A DNA stretch of 44,885 bases, taken from positions 1 through 44,885 of the forward strand of contig CAJANL010000027.1 of the NCBI GenBank assembly GCA_903941105.1, given 5' to 3'. Origin of the DNA: an uncultured Rhodospirillaceae bacterium (GTDB lineage Bacteria; Pseudomonadota; Alphaproteobacteria; Rhodospirillales; Magnetospirillaceae). Below the pieces are notes generated by a model that was not told where the DNA came from, searched no databases, and saw nothing but the letters and a program-made list of their open reading frames with translations. The number at the start of each line of letters is the position of its first letter. Position 1 is the stretch's first letter. Position numbers and translations under genes: made by a program. Of this stretch, positions 10,301 through 20,681 are shown piece after piece.

Positions 10301-10552
10301 ATGGCCACTCCGCGTCGCACACTTAATCTTGGACGCTGGCAGACCAATCGCGATCGTTTGGTGGCCGCCTTTCTGCTCGGGGTGGCGCTGTTCATGCCGC
10401 CCATCATTCCGTTGTTCGATAGCAGTGCCCTCGTCGCCGGGGTTCCCCTGCTGTACCTCTACCTGTTCGGCGCCTGGGGGGGGCTGATCCTCATTCTTGC
10501 CGTCGTTTCCGCCCGCTGGGATCGCGGGCCGAGCGCATCCGGCAAGGGCTGA
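10301..10552 (+). CDS. Small membrane protein, symporter accessory subunit
   Basis: An 83-aa protein with two transmembrane segments (about 19-38 and 44-66) separated by a short loop, and a basic N-terminus. Small two-helix proteins of this type are commonly encoded just before sodium:solute symporters and are thought to be accessory subunits. Five bases separate it from the symporter-kinase start, and it follows the degenerate kinase by five bases. ATG 10301 has GGAGG eight bases upstream. Function is inferred from context. Confidence 0.75.
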   Translation: MATPRRTLNLGRWQTNRDRLVAAFLLGVALFMPPIIPLFDSSALVAGVPLLYLYLFGAWGGLILILAVVSARWDRGPSASGKG

Positions 10553-10557
10553 CGGAG

Positions 10558-13281
10558 ATGTCGCACTGGCTCGCCGGCTCGGTGTCGCTTGCTTATCTGC
10601 TGCTGCTGTTCGCCATCGCCTATCACGGCGACAAGCGGGCGAGGGAAGGGCGCAGCCCGCTGTCCAGCCCGGTGATGTACGCCCTGTCGCTGGCGGTCTA
10701 CTGCACCTCGTGGACGTTCTTCGGCAGCGTCGGCCAGGCGTCGCAGAGGGGGGTCCATTTTCTGCCGACCTATCTCGGCCCCACCCTGATGCTGGCGCTG
10801 TGGCCCATCGTGCTGGCCAAGGTGGTGCGCATCGGCCGGTCGCAGCGCATCACCTCCATCGCCGACTTCATTTCGGCGCGCTACGGCAAGAGCCATATGG
10901 TGGGCGCCCTGGTCACCTGCATCGCGGTGGTGGGCGGCACGCCCTACATCGCGCTGCAGCTCAAGGCGGTGTCGGATACCTTCGAGACCCTGGTCGGCTT
11001 TCCCGACCCGCATCCGGCCATGGGCGCGGTGCCGATCCTGCTTGACACCGGCATGTACGTTTCAGCCATCCTGGCGGTGTTCTCCATCCTGTTCGGCGCC
11101 CGCCACATCGACGCCAGCGAGCACCACGAGGGCATGGTCTCGGCCATCGCCTTCGAATCCATCTTCAAGCTGGCCGCCTTCCTGGCGGTGGGGGGGGCGG
11201 TGGTGTTCGGCTATTACGGCGGGCTTGGCGACCTGTTCGGTCGGGCGGCGGCCAATCCCGAGCTGGTGCGGCTGTTCACCATCAACGATGCGTCGGAATA
11301 CGGCGACTGGGTCACCCTGACGGTGCTGTCCATGCTGGCGATCATCTGCCTGCCGCGCCAGTTCCAGGTGGCGGTGGTGGAGAACGTCGACGAGCGCCAT
11401 GTGCGCCAGGCGGTGTGGCTGTTCCCGCTCTATCTGATCCTGATCAACCTGTTCGTGCTGCCCATCGCCATGGCCGGGCGGATGGAATTCGCCGGTACCG
11501 GAGTGGTGCCCGACATCTACGTGCTCGCCTTGCCGCTGGTGCACGGCTCGGAGGGGCTGGCGCTGCTGGCTTTCCTCGGCGGTCTGTCGGCGGCGACCGG
11601 CATGGTCATCGTCGAGACCATCGCGCTGGCCACCATGTTCTCCAACTACATCGTCATGCCGATCCTGTTGCGCACGGTGATGGCCGGCTATCACGCCAAG
11701 TCCAACCTGGCCGGCGCCGTCCTGGCGGTGCGGCGGCTGGCCATCATCGGCTGCATCTTCCTCGGCTATCTCTATGCCCGGCTGATCGGCGAGGGCTTCA
11801 CCCTGATGGGCATCGGCCTGGTGTCCTTCGCGGCGGTGGCGCAGTTCGCCCCCGCCATGCTGGGCGGGCTGTTCTGGCGGGCGGGCAACAAGGCGGGCGC
11901 CCTCAGCGGCCTCGGGCTGGGGTTCCTGGTGTGGCTCTATACCCTGTTCCTGCCGTCGCTGGCCCGCTCGGGCGTGCTGCCGATCTCGTTCGTCGAGGCG
12001 GGACCGTTCGGCCTGACCCTGCTCAAGCCCTACGCGCTGTTCGGGTTGTCCGGGCTGGCGCCGGTGGCGCATGCCATGGTGTGGAGCATCCTGGCCAATT
12101 TCGGCACCTATGTGCTGGTGTCGCTGATCACCCGCCAGGGCGCCATGGAACGCATCCAGGCCTCGCTGTTCGTCGACGCCTACAGCGCCATTCCCGGCGG
12201 GGCGGCCCAGTTCTGGCGCGGCAACGCGACGGTGTCCGATCTGCAGGACCTGGCTGGGCGCTTTATCGGCATCGAGCGGGCGGAGCGGGCGTTTTCGCGC
12301 TTCGCTGCCACCCGCAGCATAAAGCCGGGGACGGCCGAGGCCACGCCCGAACTGGTGGGGTTCACCGAGCGGTTGCTGTCCGGTGCGGTCGGCACCGCCA
12401 CGGCGCGGGTGGCGGTGGCCTCGGTGGCCAAGGGCGAGATCGTCAGCCTCAACGAGGTGCTGGATATTCTCGATGAGAATTCGCAGGTGATCGCCTACAG
12501 CCACAAGCTGGAGGGCAAGTCGCGTGAGCTGGAGGCGGCCTCGGCCGAGCTGCGGGCCGCCTACGAGAAGCTGACCGAACTTCACCGCCTCAAGGACGAG
12601 TTCATCGCCACCGTCACCCATGAGCTGCGCACGCCGCTGACCTCGATCCGCTCATTCTCGGAAATCCTGTTCGACAATCCCGATATCGACGTCGCCCAGC
12701 GCCAGGAGTTCCTCGGCGTCGTCATCAAGGAAAGCGAGCGCCTGACTCGCCTGATCAACCAGGTGCTCGACCTGGCCAAGCTGGAGGCCGGCACGGTGGC
12801 CTGGGACATCCGCGAGGTCGACGTCGCCCAGGCGGTGCGCGAAGCCGCCGAGTCCATGGGGCAGCTGTTCAAGGACAAGGGCATCGCGCTGGTGCTGGGC
12901 GTGCCGGCCAGCCCGATCGCCCTGACTACCGATCGTGACCGCTTCTCCCAGGTGGTGATCAATCTGCTGTCCAACGCGGTCAAGTTCTGCGATCCCCGCA
13001 TCGGCCGCGTCGAACTGGGACTGAGCGTCGATGACAAGGGCGTGACGGTCGAGGTCGCCGACAACGGTCCCGGTATTCCGGACTGGGCGCATCAGAAGAT
13101 CTTCGAGAAGTTCCAGCAGGTGGGCGACACCCTGACCGCCAAGCCGGAGGGAACCGGGCTCGGCCTCACCATCAGCCGCAATATCGTCGAGCGCCTGGGC
13201 GGCCGCATCTGGGTGGAAAGCGAACCCGACCAGGGCGCGGTGTTCTCGTTTTTCCTGCCCTACAAGGCGCAAGGGGAATAG
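10558..13281 (+). CDS. Sodium:solute symporter-histidine kinase fusion (CbrA/CrbS type)
   Basis: A 907-aa inner-membrane sensor. Residues 1-500 are a sodium:solute symporter-family module of about 13 helices. After a linker and a coiled coil (about 640-675), the kinase core carries His688 in THELRTPL, an N-box ([10 protein letters not shown]), and the G boxes DNGPGIP and GTGLGL. Family members CbrA and CrbS sense or take up a carbon source (histidine, acetate) and signal to a regulator. No receiver domain is fused at the C-terminus, so the receiver at 7945 is the likely partner. It is the last gene of its operon, followed by a hairpin at 13286. The substrate is unknown. Confidence 0.92.
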   Translation: MSHWLAGSVSLAYLLLLFAIAYHGDKRAREGRSPLSSPVMYALSLAVYCTSWTFFGSVGQASQRGVHFLPTYLGPTLMLALWPIVLAKVVRIGRSQRITSIADFISARYGKSHMVGALVTCIAVVGGTPYIALQLKAVSDTFETLVGFPDPHPAMGAVPILLDTGMYVSAILAVFSILFGARHIDASEHHEGMVSAIAFESIFKLAAFLAVGGAVVFGYYGGLGDLFGRAAANPELVRLFTINDASEYGDWVTLTVLSMLAIICLPRQFQVAVVENVDERHVRQAVWLFPLYLILINLFVLPIAMAGRMEFAGTGVVPDIYVLALPLVHGSEGLALLAFLGGLSAATGMVIVETIALATMFSNYIVMPILLRTVMAGYHAKSNLAGAVLAVRRLAIIGCIFLGYLYARLIGEGFTLMGIGLVSFAAVAQFAPAMLGGLFWRAGNKAGALSGLGLGFLVWLYTLFLPSLARSGVLPISFVEAGPFGLTLLKPYALFGLSGLAPVAHAMVWSILANFGTYVLVSLITRQGAMERIQASLFVDAYSAIPGGAAQFWRGNATVSDLQDLAGRFIGIERAERAFSRFAATRSIKPGTAEATPELVGFTERLLSGAVGTATARVAVASVAKGEIVSLNEVLDILDENSQVIAYSHKLEGKSRELEAASAELRAAYEKLTELHRLKDEFIATVTHELRTPLTSIRSFSEILFDNPDIDVAQRQEFLGVVIKESERLTRLINQVLDLAKLEAGTVAWDIREVDVAQAVREAAESMGQLFKDKGIALVLGVPASPIALTTDRDRFSQVVINLLSNAVKFCDPRIGRVELGLSVDDKGVTVEVADNGPGIPDWAHQKIFEKFQQVGDTLTAKPEGTGLGLTISRNIVERLGGRIWVESEPDQGAVFSFFLPYKAQGE

Positions 13282-13285
13282 GCGC

Positions 13286-13306
13286 GCGCGGGCGGGACGC
13301 CCGCGC
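13286..13306 (+). terminator. Hairpin after the symporter-kinase operon
   Basis: GCGCGGGCG-gga-CGCCCGCGC forms a perfect 9-bp GC stem five bases after the symporter-kinase stop. A T-run is missing, as is common in high-GC genomes. It sits between that operon and the rpsB promoter region, which supports a terminator role. Confidence 0.5.
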
Positions 13307-13336
13307 TCCAGGCGAACCGTTTCGAACGCATCCTCC

Positions 13337-13365
13337 TTGCCAAACCGCCGCCGAGGGTTTATGTA
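13337..13365 (+). promoter_or_regulatory. Candidate housekeeping promoter of rpsB
   Basis: TTGCCA at 13337-13342 and TATGTA at 13360-13365 are separated by 17 bases and lie about 120 bases before rpsB. The -35 fits well, the -10 only partly. The long leader leaves room for S2 autoregulation of rpsB-tsf as known in E. coli, but no S2-binding structure was identified here. Confidence 0.4.
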
Positions 13366-13492
13366 CCCCGACATTAATCCGCACGCGGGGTCGCGGCTTG
13401 CGACGCATTGCCGTCTCAATGTCGCTCCGGTGCCGGGGGTAACCCTGGCTTCTCCCGCGGAGGTTCAACCGGAGAAGAAAAGGAACATCTCC

Positions 13493-14296
13493 ATGGCTCT
13501 GCCCTCGTTCACCATGCGCCAGCTCGTGGAAGCCGGCGTTCATTTCGGTCACAACACCCGCCGCTGGAACCCGAAGATGCAGCCGTATCTGTTCGGCATC
13601 CGCAACGGCATCCACATCATCGACCTGCAGCAGAGCGTCCCCATGCTGCACCGCTCCATGCAGGCGGTGCGCGACGTGGTGGCGGGCGGCGGCCGGGTGC
13701 TGTTCGTCGGCACCAAGCGCCAGGCCTCCGACATCGTCGCCGAGTCGGCGCGTCGCTGCGGCCAGTACTTCGTCAACCATCGCTGGCTCGGCGGCATGCT
13801 GACCAACTGGAAGACCATCTCGCAGTCCATCAAGCGCCTGCGCGAGCTGGATGAGCAGCTGAACTCCGGCGCCCTGTCGGCGCTGACCAAGAAGGAGCAG
13901 CTCGTCCTCACCCGTGAGCGCGACAAGCTTGAGCGCGCCCTGGGCGGCATCAAGGAAATGGGCGGCCTGCCCGACATCCTGTTCATCATCGACACCAACA
14001 AGGAGTCGCTGGCGGTTCAGGAAGCCAACAAGCTGGGCATCCCGGTGGTGGCGATCATCGACTCCAACTGCGATCCGGCCGGCATCAGCTATCCGATCCC
14101 GGGTAACGACGACGCCATCCGCGCCATCCAGACCTATTGCGACCTGATCGGCGGCGCGGTGCTCGATGGCATCTCGGCCGAGATCACCCGCTCGGGCGGT
14201 GACATCGGCGCTGCCGCCGTCGCTCCGGTCGAAGTGATCCCCGTGGCGGCCGCTGAAGTTGAGGCCGCCGTCGAGGCTCCCGCCCAGCCGGAGTAA
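13493..14296 (+). CDS. rpsB: 30S ribosomal protein S2
   Basis: Ribosomal protein S2 (267 aa), needed to load S1 on the 30S subunit. The start [20 protein letters not shown] and [13 protein letters not shown] near residue 98 are S2 signatures. Compared with the about 240-aa E. coli protein, it has a C-terminal extension rich in Ala, Val and Glu, common in alphaproteobacteria. The start is ATG 13493 after AAAAGGA; an upstream in-frame extension lacks S2 similarity. tsf follows, with an intervening hairpin. Confidence 0.98.
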   Translation: MALPSFTMRQLVEAGVHFGHNTRRWNPKMQPYLFGIRNGIHIIDLQQSVPMLHRSMQAVRDVVAGGGRVLFVGTKRQASDIVAESARRCGQYFVNHRWLGGMLTNWKTISQSIKRLRELDEQLNSGALSALTKKEQLVLTRERDKLERALGGIKEMGGLPDILFIIDTNKESLAVQEANKLGIPVVAIIDSNCDPAGISYPIPGNDDAIRAIQTYCDLIGGAVLDGISAEITRSGGDIGAAAVAPVEVIPVAAAEVEAAVEAPAQPE

Positions 14297-14314
14297 GCCG
14301 GAACTTAGTCAAAC

Positions 14315-14345
14315 AATGGCGGCGGCGGTTCAAGTCGCCGCCATT
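14315..14345 (+). terminator. rpsB-tsf intergenic hairpin
   Basis: AATGGCGGCG and CGCCGCCATT form a 10-bp stem around an 11-base loop between rpsB and tsf. A partial terminator or attenuator between these two genes is known in E. coli and would lower tsf relative to rpsB. Only the fold is seen here. Confidence 0.5.
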
Positions 14346-14381
14346 TCGCTATCCAAGAAGCTATCGCACGAGAGGATCACC

Positions 14382-15308
14382 ATGGCCGAGATTACCGCTT
14401 CGCTGGTCAAGGAACTGCGCGAAAAGACCGGCGCCGGCATGATGGACTGCAAGAAGGCGCTGGGCGAGACCGCCGGCGATCTTGAAGCCGCCGTCGACTG
14501 GCTGCGCACCAAGGGCCTCGCCGCCGCCGCCAAGAAGGCCGGCCGCGTCGCCGCCGAGGGTCTGGTCGGCATCGCCGTCGCCGGGACCAAGGGTGTCGCC
14601 GTCGAGGTCAACGCCGAGACCGACTTCGTCGCCCGCAACGAGAAGTTCCAGGCTTTCGTCGCCGACGTCGCCAAGGTGGCCGTGTCCACCGGCGCCGACG
14701 TCGAGGCGCTGAAGGTTGCCGCCTATCCCGGCGCCGGCAAGACCGTGGCCGAGCAGCTTACCGCGCTGATCTCCACCATCGGCGAGAACATGAACCTGCG
14801 CCGTGCCGCCGCTCTCGAAGTGCCCGCGGGTGTCATCGCGTCCTACATGCACTCCGCGATCGCGCCCGGCCTGGGCAAGATCGCCTGCCTGGTGGCCCTC
14901 GAGTCCACCGGCGACCAGGGCAAGCTCAACGAGTTGGGCAAGCAGCTGGCCATGCATGTCGCCGCCGCCAACCCGCTGTTCCTCGACACCAGCTCGGTGG
15001 ATAGCTCGGCACTCGACCGGGAGCGCGCCGTGCTGACCGAGCAGGCCACTGCCTCGGGCAAGCCCGCCGCCGTCATCGAGAAGATGGTCGAAGGCCGCAT
15101 CCGCAAGTACTACGAGGAAGTCTGCCTGCTGGAGCAGATCTTCGTCATCGATCAGGAGAGCAAGATCTCCAAGGTGGTCGAGAACGCCGCCAAGGACGTC
15201 GGCGCTCCGGTCAAGCTCACCGGCTTCGTTCGCTTCGCCCTGGGCGAGGGCGTCGAGAAGGAAGAAAAGGACTTCGCCGCCGAGGTCGCCGCCCAGCTGG
15301 GACGCTGA
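14382..15308 (+). CDS. tsf: Translation elongation factor Ts
   Basis: EF-Ts (308 aa), the guanine nucleotide exchange factor of EF-Tu. The N-terminal UBA-like domain has [19 protein letters not shown]. The core has the TDFVARN motif (residues 82-88) that contacts EF-Tu. The length is normal for alphaproteobacteria. ATG 14382 follows GAGAGGA; the longer in-frame extension toward 14259 overlaps rpsB and was rejected. Second gene of the rpsB-tsf pair. Confidence 0.98.
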   Translation: MAEITASLVKELREKTGAGMMDCKKALGETAGDLEAAVDWLRTKGLAAAAKKAGRVAAEGLVGIAVAGTKGVAVEVNAETDFVARNEKFQAFVADVAKVAVSTGADVEALKVAAYPGAGKTVAEQLTALISTIGENMNLRRAAALEVPAGVIASYMHSAIAPGLGKIACLVALESTGDQGKLNELGKQLAMHVAAANPLFLDTSSVDSSALDRERAVLTEQATASGKPAAVIEKMVEGRIRKYYEEVCLLEQIFVIDQESKISKVVENAAKDVGAPVKLTGFVRFALGEGVEKEEKDFAAEVAAQLGR

Positions 15309-15345
15309 TAAAGGTCGGGGATAAAGGTCGGGGATAAAGGTCGGG
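15307..15345 (+). repeat. Three tandem copies of a 13-base repeat
   Basis: GATAAAGGTCGGG occurs three times without interruption, starting at the tsf stop codon. All copies are identical, implying recent expansion or a functional spacing array just before the terminator-like hairpin. Confidence 0.85.
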
Positions 15346-15356
15346 GAAATCGGGGT

Positions 15357-15380
15357 GGGACCGTCCTTAAGGGCGGTCCC
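15357..15380 (+). terminator. Terminator-like hairpin after tsf
   Basis: GGGACCGTCC-ttaa-GGGCGGTCCC forms a 10-bp stem with one G:U pair and a 4-base loop, followed by AATTCC. It lies between tsf and pyrH, which has its own upstream region. Confidence 0.6.
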
Positions 15381-15472
15381 AATTCCCCTGACAAGGGGGG
15401 CGACAGTCGGCCGGAATGGTGTATGATCGCCACCTCCGGAGGCCGCCCAATCAAGAAAAACCGAGGGAGTCC

Positions 15473-16198
15473 ATGGCCAGCGACGCCAAGTTCCGCCGCG
15501 TTCTCCTGAAAATTTCCGGCGAGGGCCTGATGGGCTCCCGCGAGTACGGGCTCGACCCCGCCACCGTCGACCGCATTGCCGGCGAGATCAAGTCGGTGCA
15601 CGACCTCGGTGTCGAGGTCTCCGTCGTGGTGGGCGGCGGCAACATCTTCCGCGGCGTCTCGGGCGCCGCCGGGGGCATGGAACGGGCCGCGGCCGACAGC
15701 ATGGGCATGCTGGCCACCGTCATCAACGCACTCTCCATGCAGAATGCGCTGGAGAAGGTGGGGCTGGTGACCCGCGTCCAATCGGCCATCGCCATGCCGA
15801 CGGTGTGCGAGACCTTCATCCGCCGCCGCGCCATCCGACACCTCGAAAAGGGCCGGGTGGTGATCTTCGCCGCCGGCACCGGCAATCCGTTCTTCACCAC
15901 CGACACCGCTGCGGCCCTGCGGGCGGTCGAGATGGGCTGCGATGCCTTGCTGAAGGCGACCCAGGTGGACGGCGTCTATACCGCCGACCCCAAGAAGGAC
16001 AAGACGGCCACCCGCTACGAGCGCCTCAGCTTCAACGAGGTACTGGCCAAGAATCTTGCCGTCATGGACGCTTCGGCCATCGCCCTGTGCCGCGAGAATG
16101 GCGTTCCCATTCTGGTTTTTGACCTGCAAACCGAGAGAGCCTTCGCCGAGGTGGTATCCGGGCGAGGGCGTTTCACCATGATCTGCGAAGGGGGGTGA
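15473..16198 (+). CDS. pyrH: UMP kinase
   Basis: Uridylate kinase (241 aa) of the amino-acid-kinase fold, converting UMP to UDP in pyrimidine synthesis. Typical features are [11 protein letters not shown] at the N-terminus, [10 protein letters not shown] near residue 48, a conserved [15 protein letters not shown] segment (about 135-150), and [13 protein letters not shown] 15473 follows GAGGGAG. It is followed four bases later by frr, starting the pyrH-frr-uppS-cdsA-dxr run found in most proteobacteria. Confidence 0.98.
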   Translation: MASDAKFRRVLLKISGEGLMGSREYGLDPATVDRIAGEIKSVHDLGVEVSVVVGGGNIFRGVSGAAGGMERAAADSMGMLATVINALSMQNALEKVGLVTRVQSAIAMPTVCETFIRRRAIRHLEKGRVVIFAAGTGNPFFTTDTAAALRAVEMGCDALLKATQVDGVYTADPKKDKTATRYERLSFNEVLAKNLAVMDASAIALCRENGVPILVFDLQTERAFAEVVSGRGRFTMICEGG

Positions 16199-16202
16199 TC
16201 CC

Positions 16203-16775
16203 GTGGCCGCTCCAAAGTCTTGGAACGAGTTGAAGACCGATCTGCGCCGTCGGATGGACAGCGCCGTCGACGTGCTGAAGAAGGAATTCGCCGGCCTGCG
16301 TACGGGCCGTGCCTCCGCCAGCCTGCTGGAGCCGGTGGTGGTCGAGGCCTATGGCCAGACCATGCCCATCACCCAGTGCGGCACCATCGGCGTGCCCGAG
16401 GCCCGCATGCTCACCGTGCAGGTGTGGGACAAGGGGCTGGTCAAGGCGGTGGAGAAATCCATCCGCGATGCCAATCTCGGCCTCAATCCGCAGGCCGACG
16501 GCCAGCTGGTGCGCGTGCCCATCCCCGCCCTCAACGAGGAGCGCCGCAAGGAGCTGCAGAAGGTCGCCGGCAAATACTCCGAGCAGGCCCGCATCTCGGT
16601 GCGCAACGTGCGGCGCGACGGCATGGACGGGCTGAAGAAGCTTGAAAAGGACGGCCATATCTCGGAAGACGAGATCAAGAAGCACGAAAAAGAAATCCAG
16701 GTGATGACCGACGAGGAGATCAAGAAGATCGACGAGGCGCTTCATCACAAGGAAAAGGAAATCATGCAGGTCTGA
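16203..16775 (+). CDS. frr: Ribosome recycling factor
   Basis: RRF (190 aa), which with EF-G splits post-termination ribosomes. The sequence has [20 protein letters not shown] near residue 35, [10 protein letters not shown] near 135, and a charged C-terminal helix. GTG 16203 gives the expected length (about 185 aa). Its stop overlaps the uppS start as TGATG. Confidence 0.97.
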   Translation: MAAPKSWNELKTDLRRRMDSAVDVLKKEFAGLRTGRASASLLEPVVVEAYGQTMPITQCGTIGVPEARMLTVQVWDKGLVKAVEKSIRDANLGLNPQADGQLVRVPIPALNEERRKELQKVAGKYSEQARISVRNVRRDGMDGLKKLEKDGHISEDEIKKHEKEIQVMTDEEIKKIDEALHHKEKEIMQV

Positions 16776-17515
16776 TGGTCCCGATGGAACCCGTTCCCTC
16801 TCACGCCGACCAGCCGTCGCCGCCGGTGCACGTCGCCATCATCATGGATGGCAACGGGCGCTGGGCCAAGGCGCGTGGGCTGCCGCGCACCGCCGGTCAC
16901 AAGCGTGGCGCCGAAGCAGTGCGGCGCACCGTGGAAGGCGCCCGCGAGATGGGCATCTCCTACCTGACCCTCTATGGCTTCTCGTCCGAGAACTGGAAGC
17001 GGCCGGCGGGCGAGGTGGCCGACCTGATGGGCCTGCTGCGCCTCTACCTGCGCAACGAGGTCAACACCCTGCACAAGAACGGCATCCGTTTGCGGGTCAT
17101 CGGCGACCGCACCCGGTTGGGTCCCGACATCGTCAATCTGATCGCGGAGTCCGAGGCCAAGACCGCCGCCAACACGGCGCTGACCTTGACCCTTGCCCTG
17201 TCCTATGGCGGCCGTCAGGAGATCGTCGAGGCGGCGCGGCGGCTGGCCGTCGACGTGGCTGCGGGACGCCTGGCGGCCGAGCAGGTGGACGAGGCTGCGC
17301 TGGCGTCGCGGCTGTTCACCGCCGACGTGCCCGATCCCGATCTGATGATCCGGACCAGTGGCGAACAGCGCATCAGCAATTTCCTGCTGTGGCAGGCGGC
17401 CTATACCGAACTGGTGTTCATCGATACCCTGTGGCCGGATTTCGGCAAGCCCGAACTGGAGGCCGCTGTGCGCGATTTCCAGGGCCGCGAACGCCGCTTC
17501 GGCGCCACGGGCTGA
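16775..17515 (+). CDS. uppS: Undecaprenyl diphosphate synthase (cis-prenyltransferase)
   Basis: Makes the C55 lipid carrier precursor for peptidoglycan and LPS from FPP and IPP (246 aa). Family signatures are HVAIIMDGNGRWAK with the catalytic Asp25, GFSSENWKRP, and DLMIRTSGEQRISNFLLWQ near the C-terminus. ATG 16775 overlaps the frr stop; ATG 16784 is an alternative that shortens the poorly conserved N-terminus by three residues. Confidence 0.97.
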   Translation: MVPMEPVPSHADQPSPPVHVAIIMDGNGRWAKARGLPRTAGHKRGAEAVRRTVEGAREMGISYLTLYGFSSENWKRPAGEVADLMGLLRLYLRNEVNTLHKNGIRLRVIGDRTRLGPDIVNLIAESEAKTAANTALTLTLALSYGGRQEIVEAARRLAVDVAAGRLAAEQVDEAALASRLFTADVPDPDLMIRTSGEQRISNFLLWQAAYTELVFIDTLWPDFGKPELEAAVRDFQGRERRFGATG

Positions 17516-17524
17516 GGTCGGGCT

Positions 17525-18313
17525 TTGCTCAAGACCCGCGCCCTGTCGGCCCTGGTGCTGGCCCCGCCGGCACTGGCGGCGGCATGGTTCGGCGGGTTGT
17601 GGTTCGCCGCACTCATCGCCCTGGGGTGTGCGCTGGTGTGCTGGGAATGGCACGGCATGACCACCCGCAGTTTTTCCCTTGCCGGACGCATTGCCGCCGT
17701 CGCCTGCGCCGTCGCCGCCCTGCTGGCGGTCGCCTGGCCGCTGTTGGGCCTGGCCGTCGTGGTGGCGGGCACGGCGGCCTCGACGGTGCTGACCCGCGCC
17801 GACGGCACCGCGCGCGCCTGGGCTCTGGCCGGAGCGGTTTATGGCGGCATTCCGGCGGTGGCGCTGGTTTGGCTGCGCGACGACACCGATCATGGCCGCA
17901 CCGTGGTGTTCTGGCTGTTGCTGCTGGTGTGGGCCACCGACATCGGCGCCTACGCGTTCGGCCGGCTGATCGGCGGGCCGCGGCTGTTGCCGGCGGTGAG
18001 CCCGAAAAAGACCTGGGCCGGATTGCTGGGCGGCATGGCCTGTTCGGCCGCGGTCGGCTGGGGCATGGCCGCCAGTCTCGGCCTCGCTCACCCGGCGGCG
18101 CTGGCGCTGTCGAGCGGCGCCCTGGCGGTGGTGGCGCAGGTTGGCGACCTCATCGAATCCTGGGTGAAGCGTCGCTGGGGCGTCAAGGACTCCAGCCACA
18201 TCATTCCTGGCCATGGCGGCGTGCTCGACCGTGTCGACGGCCTGCTGGCAGCCGGGGTGGCGGTGGCGCTGGTGTTGCTGCTGGGCGGCGAAGGCGCACT
18301 CGGATGGCGATAG
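17525..18313 (+). CDS. cdsA: Phosphatidate cytidylyltransferase
   Basis: Inner-membrane enzyme making CDP-diacylglycerol from phosphatidate and CTP (262 aa). Several transmembrane segments are followed by the family signature region: SPKKTWAG near residue 159, then [18 protein letters not shown] and [13 protein letters not shown] with the metal-binding Asp residues. TTG 17525 is the only start that keeps the first membrane helix. It lies nine bases after uppS, and dxr starts four bases after its stop. Confidence 0.95.
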   Translation: MLKTRALSALVLAPPALAAAWFGGLWFAALIALGCALVCWEWHGMTTRSFSLAGRIAAVACAVAALLAVAWPLLGLAVVVAGTAASTVLTRADGTARAWALAGAVYGGIPAVALVWLRDDTDHGRTVVFWLLLLVWATDIGAYAFGRLIGGPRLLPAVSPKKTWAGLLGGMACSAAVGWGMAASLGLAHPAALALSSGALAVVAQVGDLIESWVKRRWGVKDSSHIIPGHGGVLDRVDGLLAAGVAVALVLLLGGEGALGWR

Positions 18314-18317
18314 CGAC

Positions 18318-19484
18318 ATGACCCGCCGCTCCGTCACCATTCTGGGCAGCACCGGGTCCATCGGCAAGAATACCGTCGAGCTGATCGAGGCCCGCCCCGA
18401 CCTCTATTGTGTCGAGGCCCTGGTGGCCAATTCCTCGGTCGAGCTGTTGGCCGCCCAGGCTCGCCGCCTCAAGCCCAAGATGGCGGTGGTGGCCGACCCG
18501 GCCGCCGGGCCGGCGTTGCGCCAGGCCCTCGACGGCAGCGGCATCGCGACCGCAGCCGGCCCCGAGGCGGTGGTGGCTGCCGCCGAGCGTCCGGCCGAAT
18601 GGGTCATGGCGGCCATCGTCGGCGCCGCCGGGCTGGCTCCCACCCTGGCGGCGGTGCGCCGGGGCGCGGTGGTGGCGCTGGCCAACAAGGAATGCCTGGT
18701 CTGCGCCGGCAGTCTGATGATCGCCGAGGTCGCCCGCGCCGGCGCCACCCTGCTGCCGGTGGATTCCGAGCACTCGGCCATCTTCCAGGTATTCGACTTC
18801 TCCCAGGTCGACACGGTCGAGAAGATCGTGCTCACCGCATCGGGCGGGCCGTTCCGTTCCGTCAGCCGCGAGGCCATGGCGGCCATGACGCCGCAACAGG
18901 CGGTGGCGCATCCCAACTGGTCCATGGGCGCCAAGATCTCGGTGGATTCGGCCACCATGATGAACAAGGGCCTCGAACTGATCGAGGCACACCATCTGTT
19001 TGCCATTCCCGAGGACCGCATCGATATCGTGGTGCACCCGCAGTCGGTGATCCACAGTCTGGTCGCCTATGTGGATGGCTCGGTGCTGGCGCAGTTGGGC
19101 AGCCCCGACATGCGCACCCCCATCGCCTATGCACTGGGCTGGCCCCGCCGCATCCCGGCACCGTCGCCGCGCCTCGACCTTGCCGCTGTGGCCAATCTGA
19201 CCTTCGAAGCGCCCGATCCCGAGCGCTTTCCGGCGCTGAGACTGGCCCGGCTGGCCTTGCAAACCGGCAAGTCGGCACCTACAGTCTTGAACGCCGCCAA
19301 CGAAGTCGCGGTAGCGGCGTTTCTGGCGGGGCGCATCGGCTTTCTCGACATCGCCGCCACCGTCGAACGGACGCTGGAGGCGCTGCCACCGGTGGCGCTG
19401 GACAGTATCGAAGACGTACTGGCCGAGGACCAAAGGGCCCGTGCCCGCGCCCGGGACCTGATCGAACGCACCAGCAACTCCTGA
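18318..19484 (+). CDS. dxr: 1-deoxy-D-xylulose 5-phosphate reductoisomerase
   Basis: Second step of the MEP isoprenoid pathway (388 aa), giving 2-C-methyl-D-erythritol 4-phosphate with NADPH. The NADPH motif [11 protein letters not shown] is at residues 8-18. The metal site [10 protein letters not shown] and active-site loop text ASGGPFR are present, with [23 protein letters not shown] 18318 was chosen over the upstream in-frame extension inside cdsA. It supplies precursors used by UppS, encoded just upstream. Confidence 0.98.
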   Translation: MTRRSVTILGSTGSIGKNTVELIEARPDLYCVEALVANSSVELLAAQARRLKPKMAVVADPAAGPALRQALDGSGIATAAGPEAVVAAAERPAEWVMAAIVGAAGLAPTLAAVRRGAVVALANKECLVCAGSLMIAEVARAGATLLPVDSEHSAIFQVFDFSQVDTVEKIVLTASGGPFRSVSREAMAAMTPQQAVAHPNWSMGAKISVDSATMMNKGLELIEAHHLFAIPEDRIDIVVHPQSVIHSLVAYVDGSVLAQLGSPDMRTPIAYALGWPRRIPAPSPRLDLAAVANLTFEAPDPERFPALRLARLALQTGKSAPTVLNAANEVAVAAFLAGRIGFLDIAATVERTLEALPPVALDSIEDVLAEDQRARARARDLIERTSNS

Positions 19485-19495
19485 CCGGGACGGCC

Positions 19496-20638
19496 ATGGA
19501 TTTTCTTGCAGGCATTTGGAACTACGTCGTCGTTTTTCTGCTCATCCTGACCGTGGTGGTGTTCGTCCACGAACTCGGCCATTACCTGGTGGCGCGCTGG
19601 AACGGCGTGCGGGTGGACGTCTTCTCCATCGGCTTCGGCCCCGAGGTGTGGGGCTTCAACGCCAAGTCGGGCACTCGTTGGCGCATCAGCCTGCTGCCGC
19701 TCGGCGGCTATGTGAAGATGTTCGGTGACGCCGACGAGACATCGGCCACCGCCACCGACACCCCCATGACCGAGGCCGAGAAGGCGGGGGCATTCAAGCA
19801 CAAGCGGGTCGGTCAGCGCGCCGCCATTGTCTTTGCCGGGCCGGCCGCCAACTTCATTTTCGCCATCCTGGGGCTGGCGGGCATGTTCATGGTGCTGGGG
19901 CAGCCCATTACCGAGCCGGTCATCGGCCAGGTTCTGCCCGACACCGCCGCTGCCGAGGCTGGACTCCAGGCCGGCGACCGCGTCACCGCCATCAACGGCA
20001 CCACCATTACCCGCTTCCAGGACATCCAGCGCATCGTGCGCATCGAGATCGAGCGGCCGCTGAAGCTGGTGGTCGACCGCGCCGGCCGCAGCCTGGAGAT
20101 GGAGGCCCGCCCGCGCGTCATCCAGCGCAAGGGCATTTTCGGCGATCTGGAGAAGGTGCCGGTGCTCGGCATCAGCGCCGACTCGTCCAAGACCGTCGTC
20201 GTCAGTCACGGCCCGGTCTCGGCGCTGATGGAATCGGTGCGCGAGACCGAAAGCATGGTGGTGTCCACCTTCGTCGGCATCGGCCAGATGATCAACGGCA
20301 CGCGGGATTCGGACGAACTTGGGGGGCCGATCCGTATCGCCAAGGGGGCCGGCGAAGCGGCGCAGGTGGGGATCGCCAGCGTAGTCTTTTATACGATCCT
20401 GTTGTCGCTCAACCTTGGGCTGATCAATCTGTTCCCGATCCCGGTACTGGACGGTGGCCACCTGTTCTTTTATGCCATCGAGGCCATCCTTGGTAGGCCA
20501 TTAGGAGAGAAGGCACAAGAATATGGTTTCCGAGTCGGGCTATTTCTGGTATTGGCCTTAATGGTCTTCGCTACTCGGAACGATATCGTATCCTTGCCGG
20601 TTTGGGATATGGTGAAGCGCCTGTTTTCGGGGGCCTGA
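19496..20638 (+). CDS. rseP: RIP metalloprotease RseP
   Basis: Site-2 intramembrane zinc protease (380 aa) acting on anti-sigma factors and remnant signal peptides in the inner membrane. Zinc motif HELGH is at residues 25-29, with the third ligand region NLFPIPVLDGGH near 315-326. One PDZ domain (about 135-200: GLQAGDRVTAING) is clear, whereas E. coli RseP (450 aa) has two; single-PDZ forms are usual in alphaproteobacteria. It is eleven bases after dxr and before bamA. Confidence 0.97.
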   Translation: MDFLAGIWNYVVVFLLILTVVVFVHELGHYLVARWNGVRVDVFSIGFGPEVWGFNAKSGTRWRISLLPLGGYVKMFGDADETSATATDTPMTEAEKAGAFKHKRVGQRAAIVFAGPAANFIFAILGLAGMFMVLGQPITEPVIGQVLPDTAAAEAGLQAGDRVTAINGTTITRFQDIQRIVRIEIERPLKLVVDRAGRSLEMEARPRVIQRKGIFGDLEKVPVLGISADSSKTVVVSHGPVSALMESVRETESMVVSTFVGIGQMINGTRDSDELGGPIRIAKGAGEAAQVGIASVVFYTILLSLNLGLINLFPIPVLDGGHLFFYAIEAILGRPLGEKAQEYGFRVGLFLVLALMVFATRNDIVSLPVWDMVKRLFSGA

Positions 20639-20681
20639 AGACCGTCATACCTGGATCGACGGAACTCGAAGGGGGGCCTTT

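Noticed and set aside
16745..18367. 540-aa antisense frame over uppS and cdsA
   Set aside because: Low-quality composition and full overlap with two well-recognised genes.
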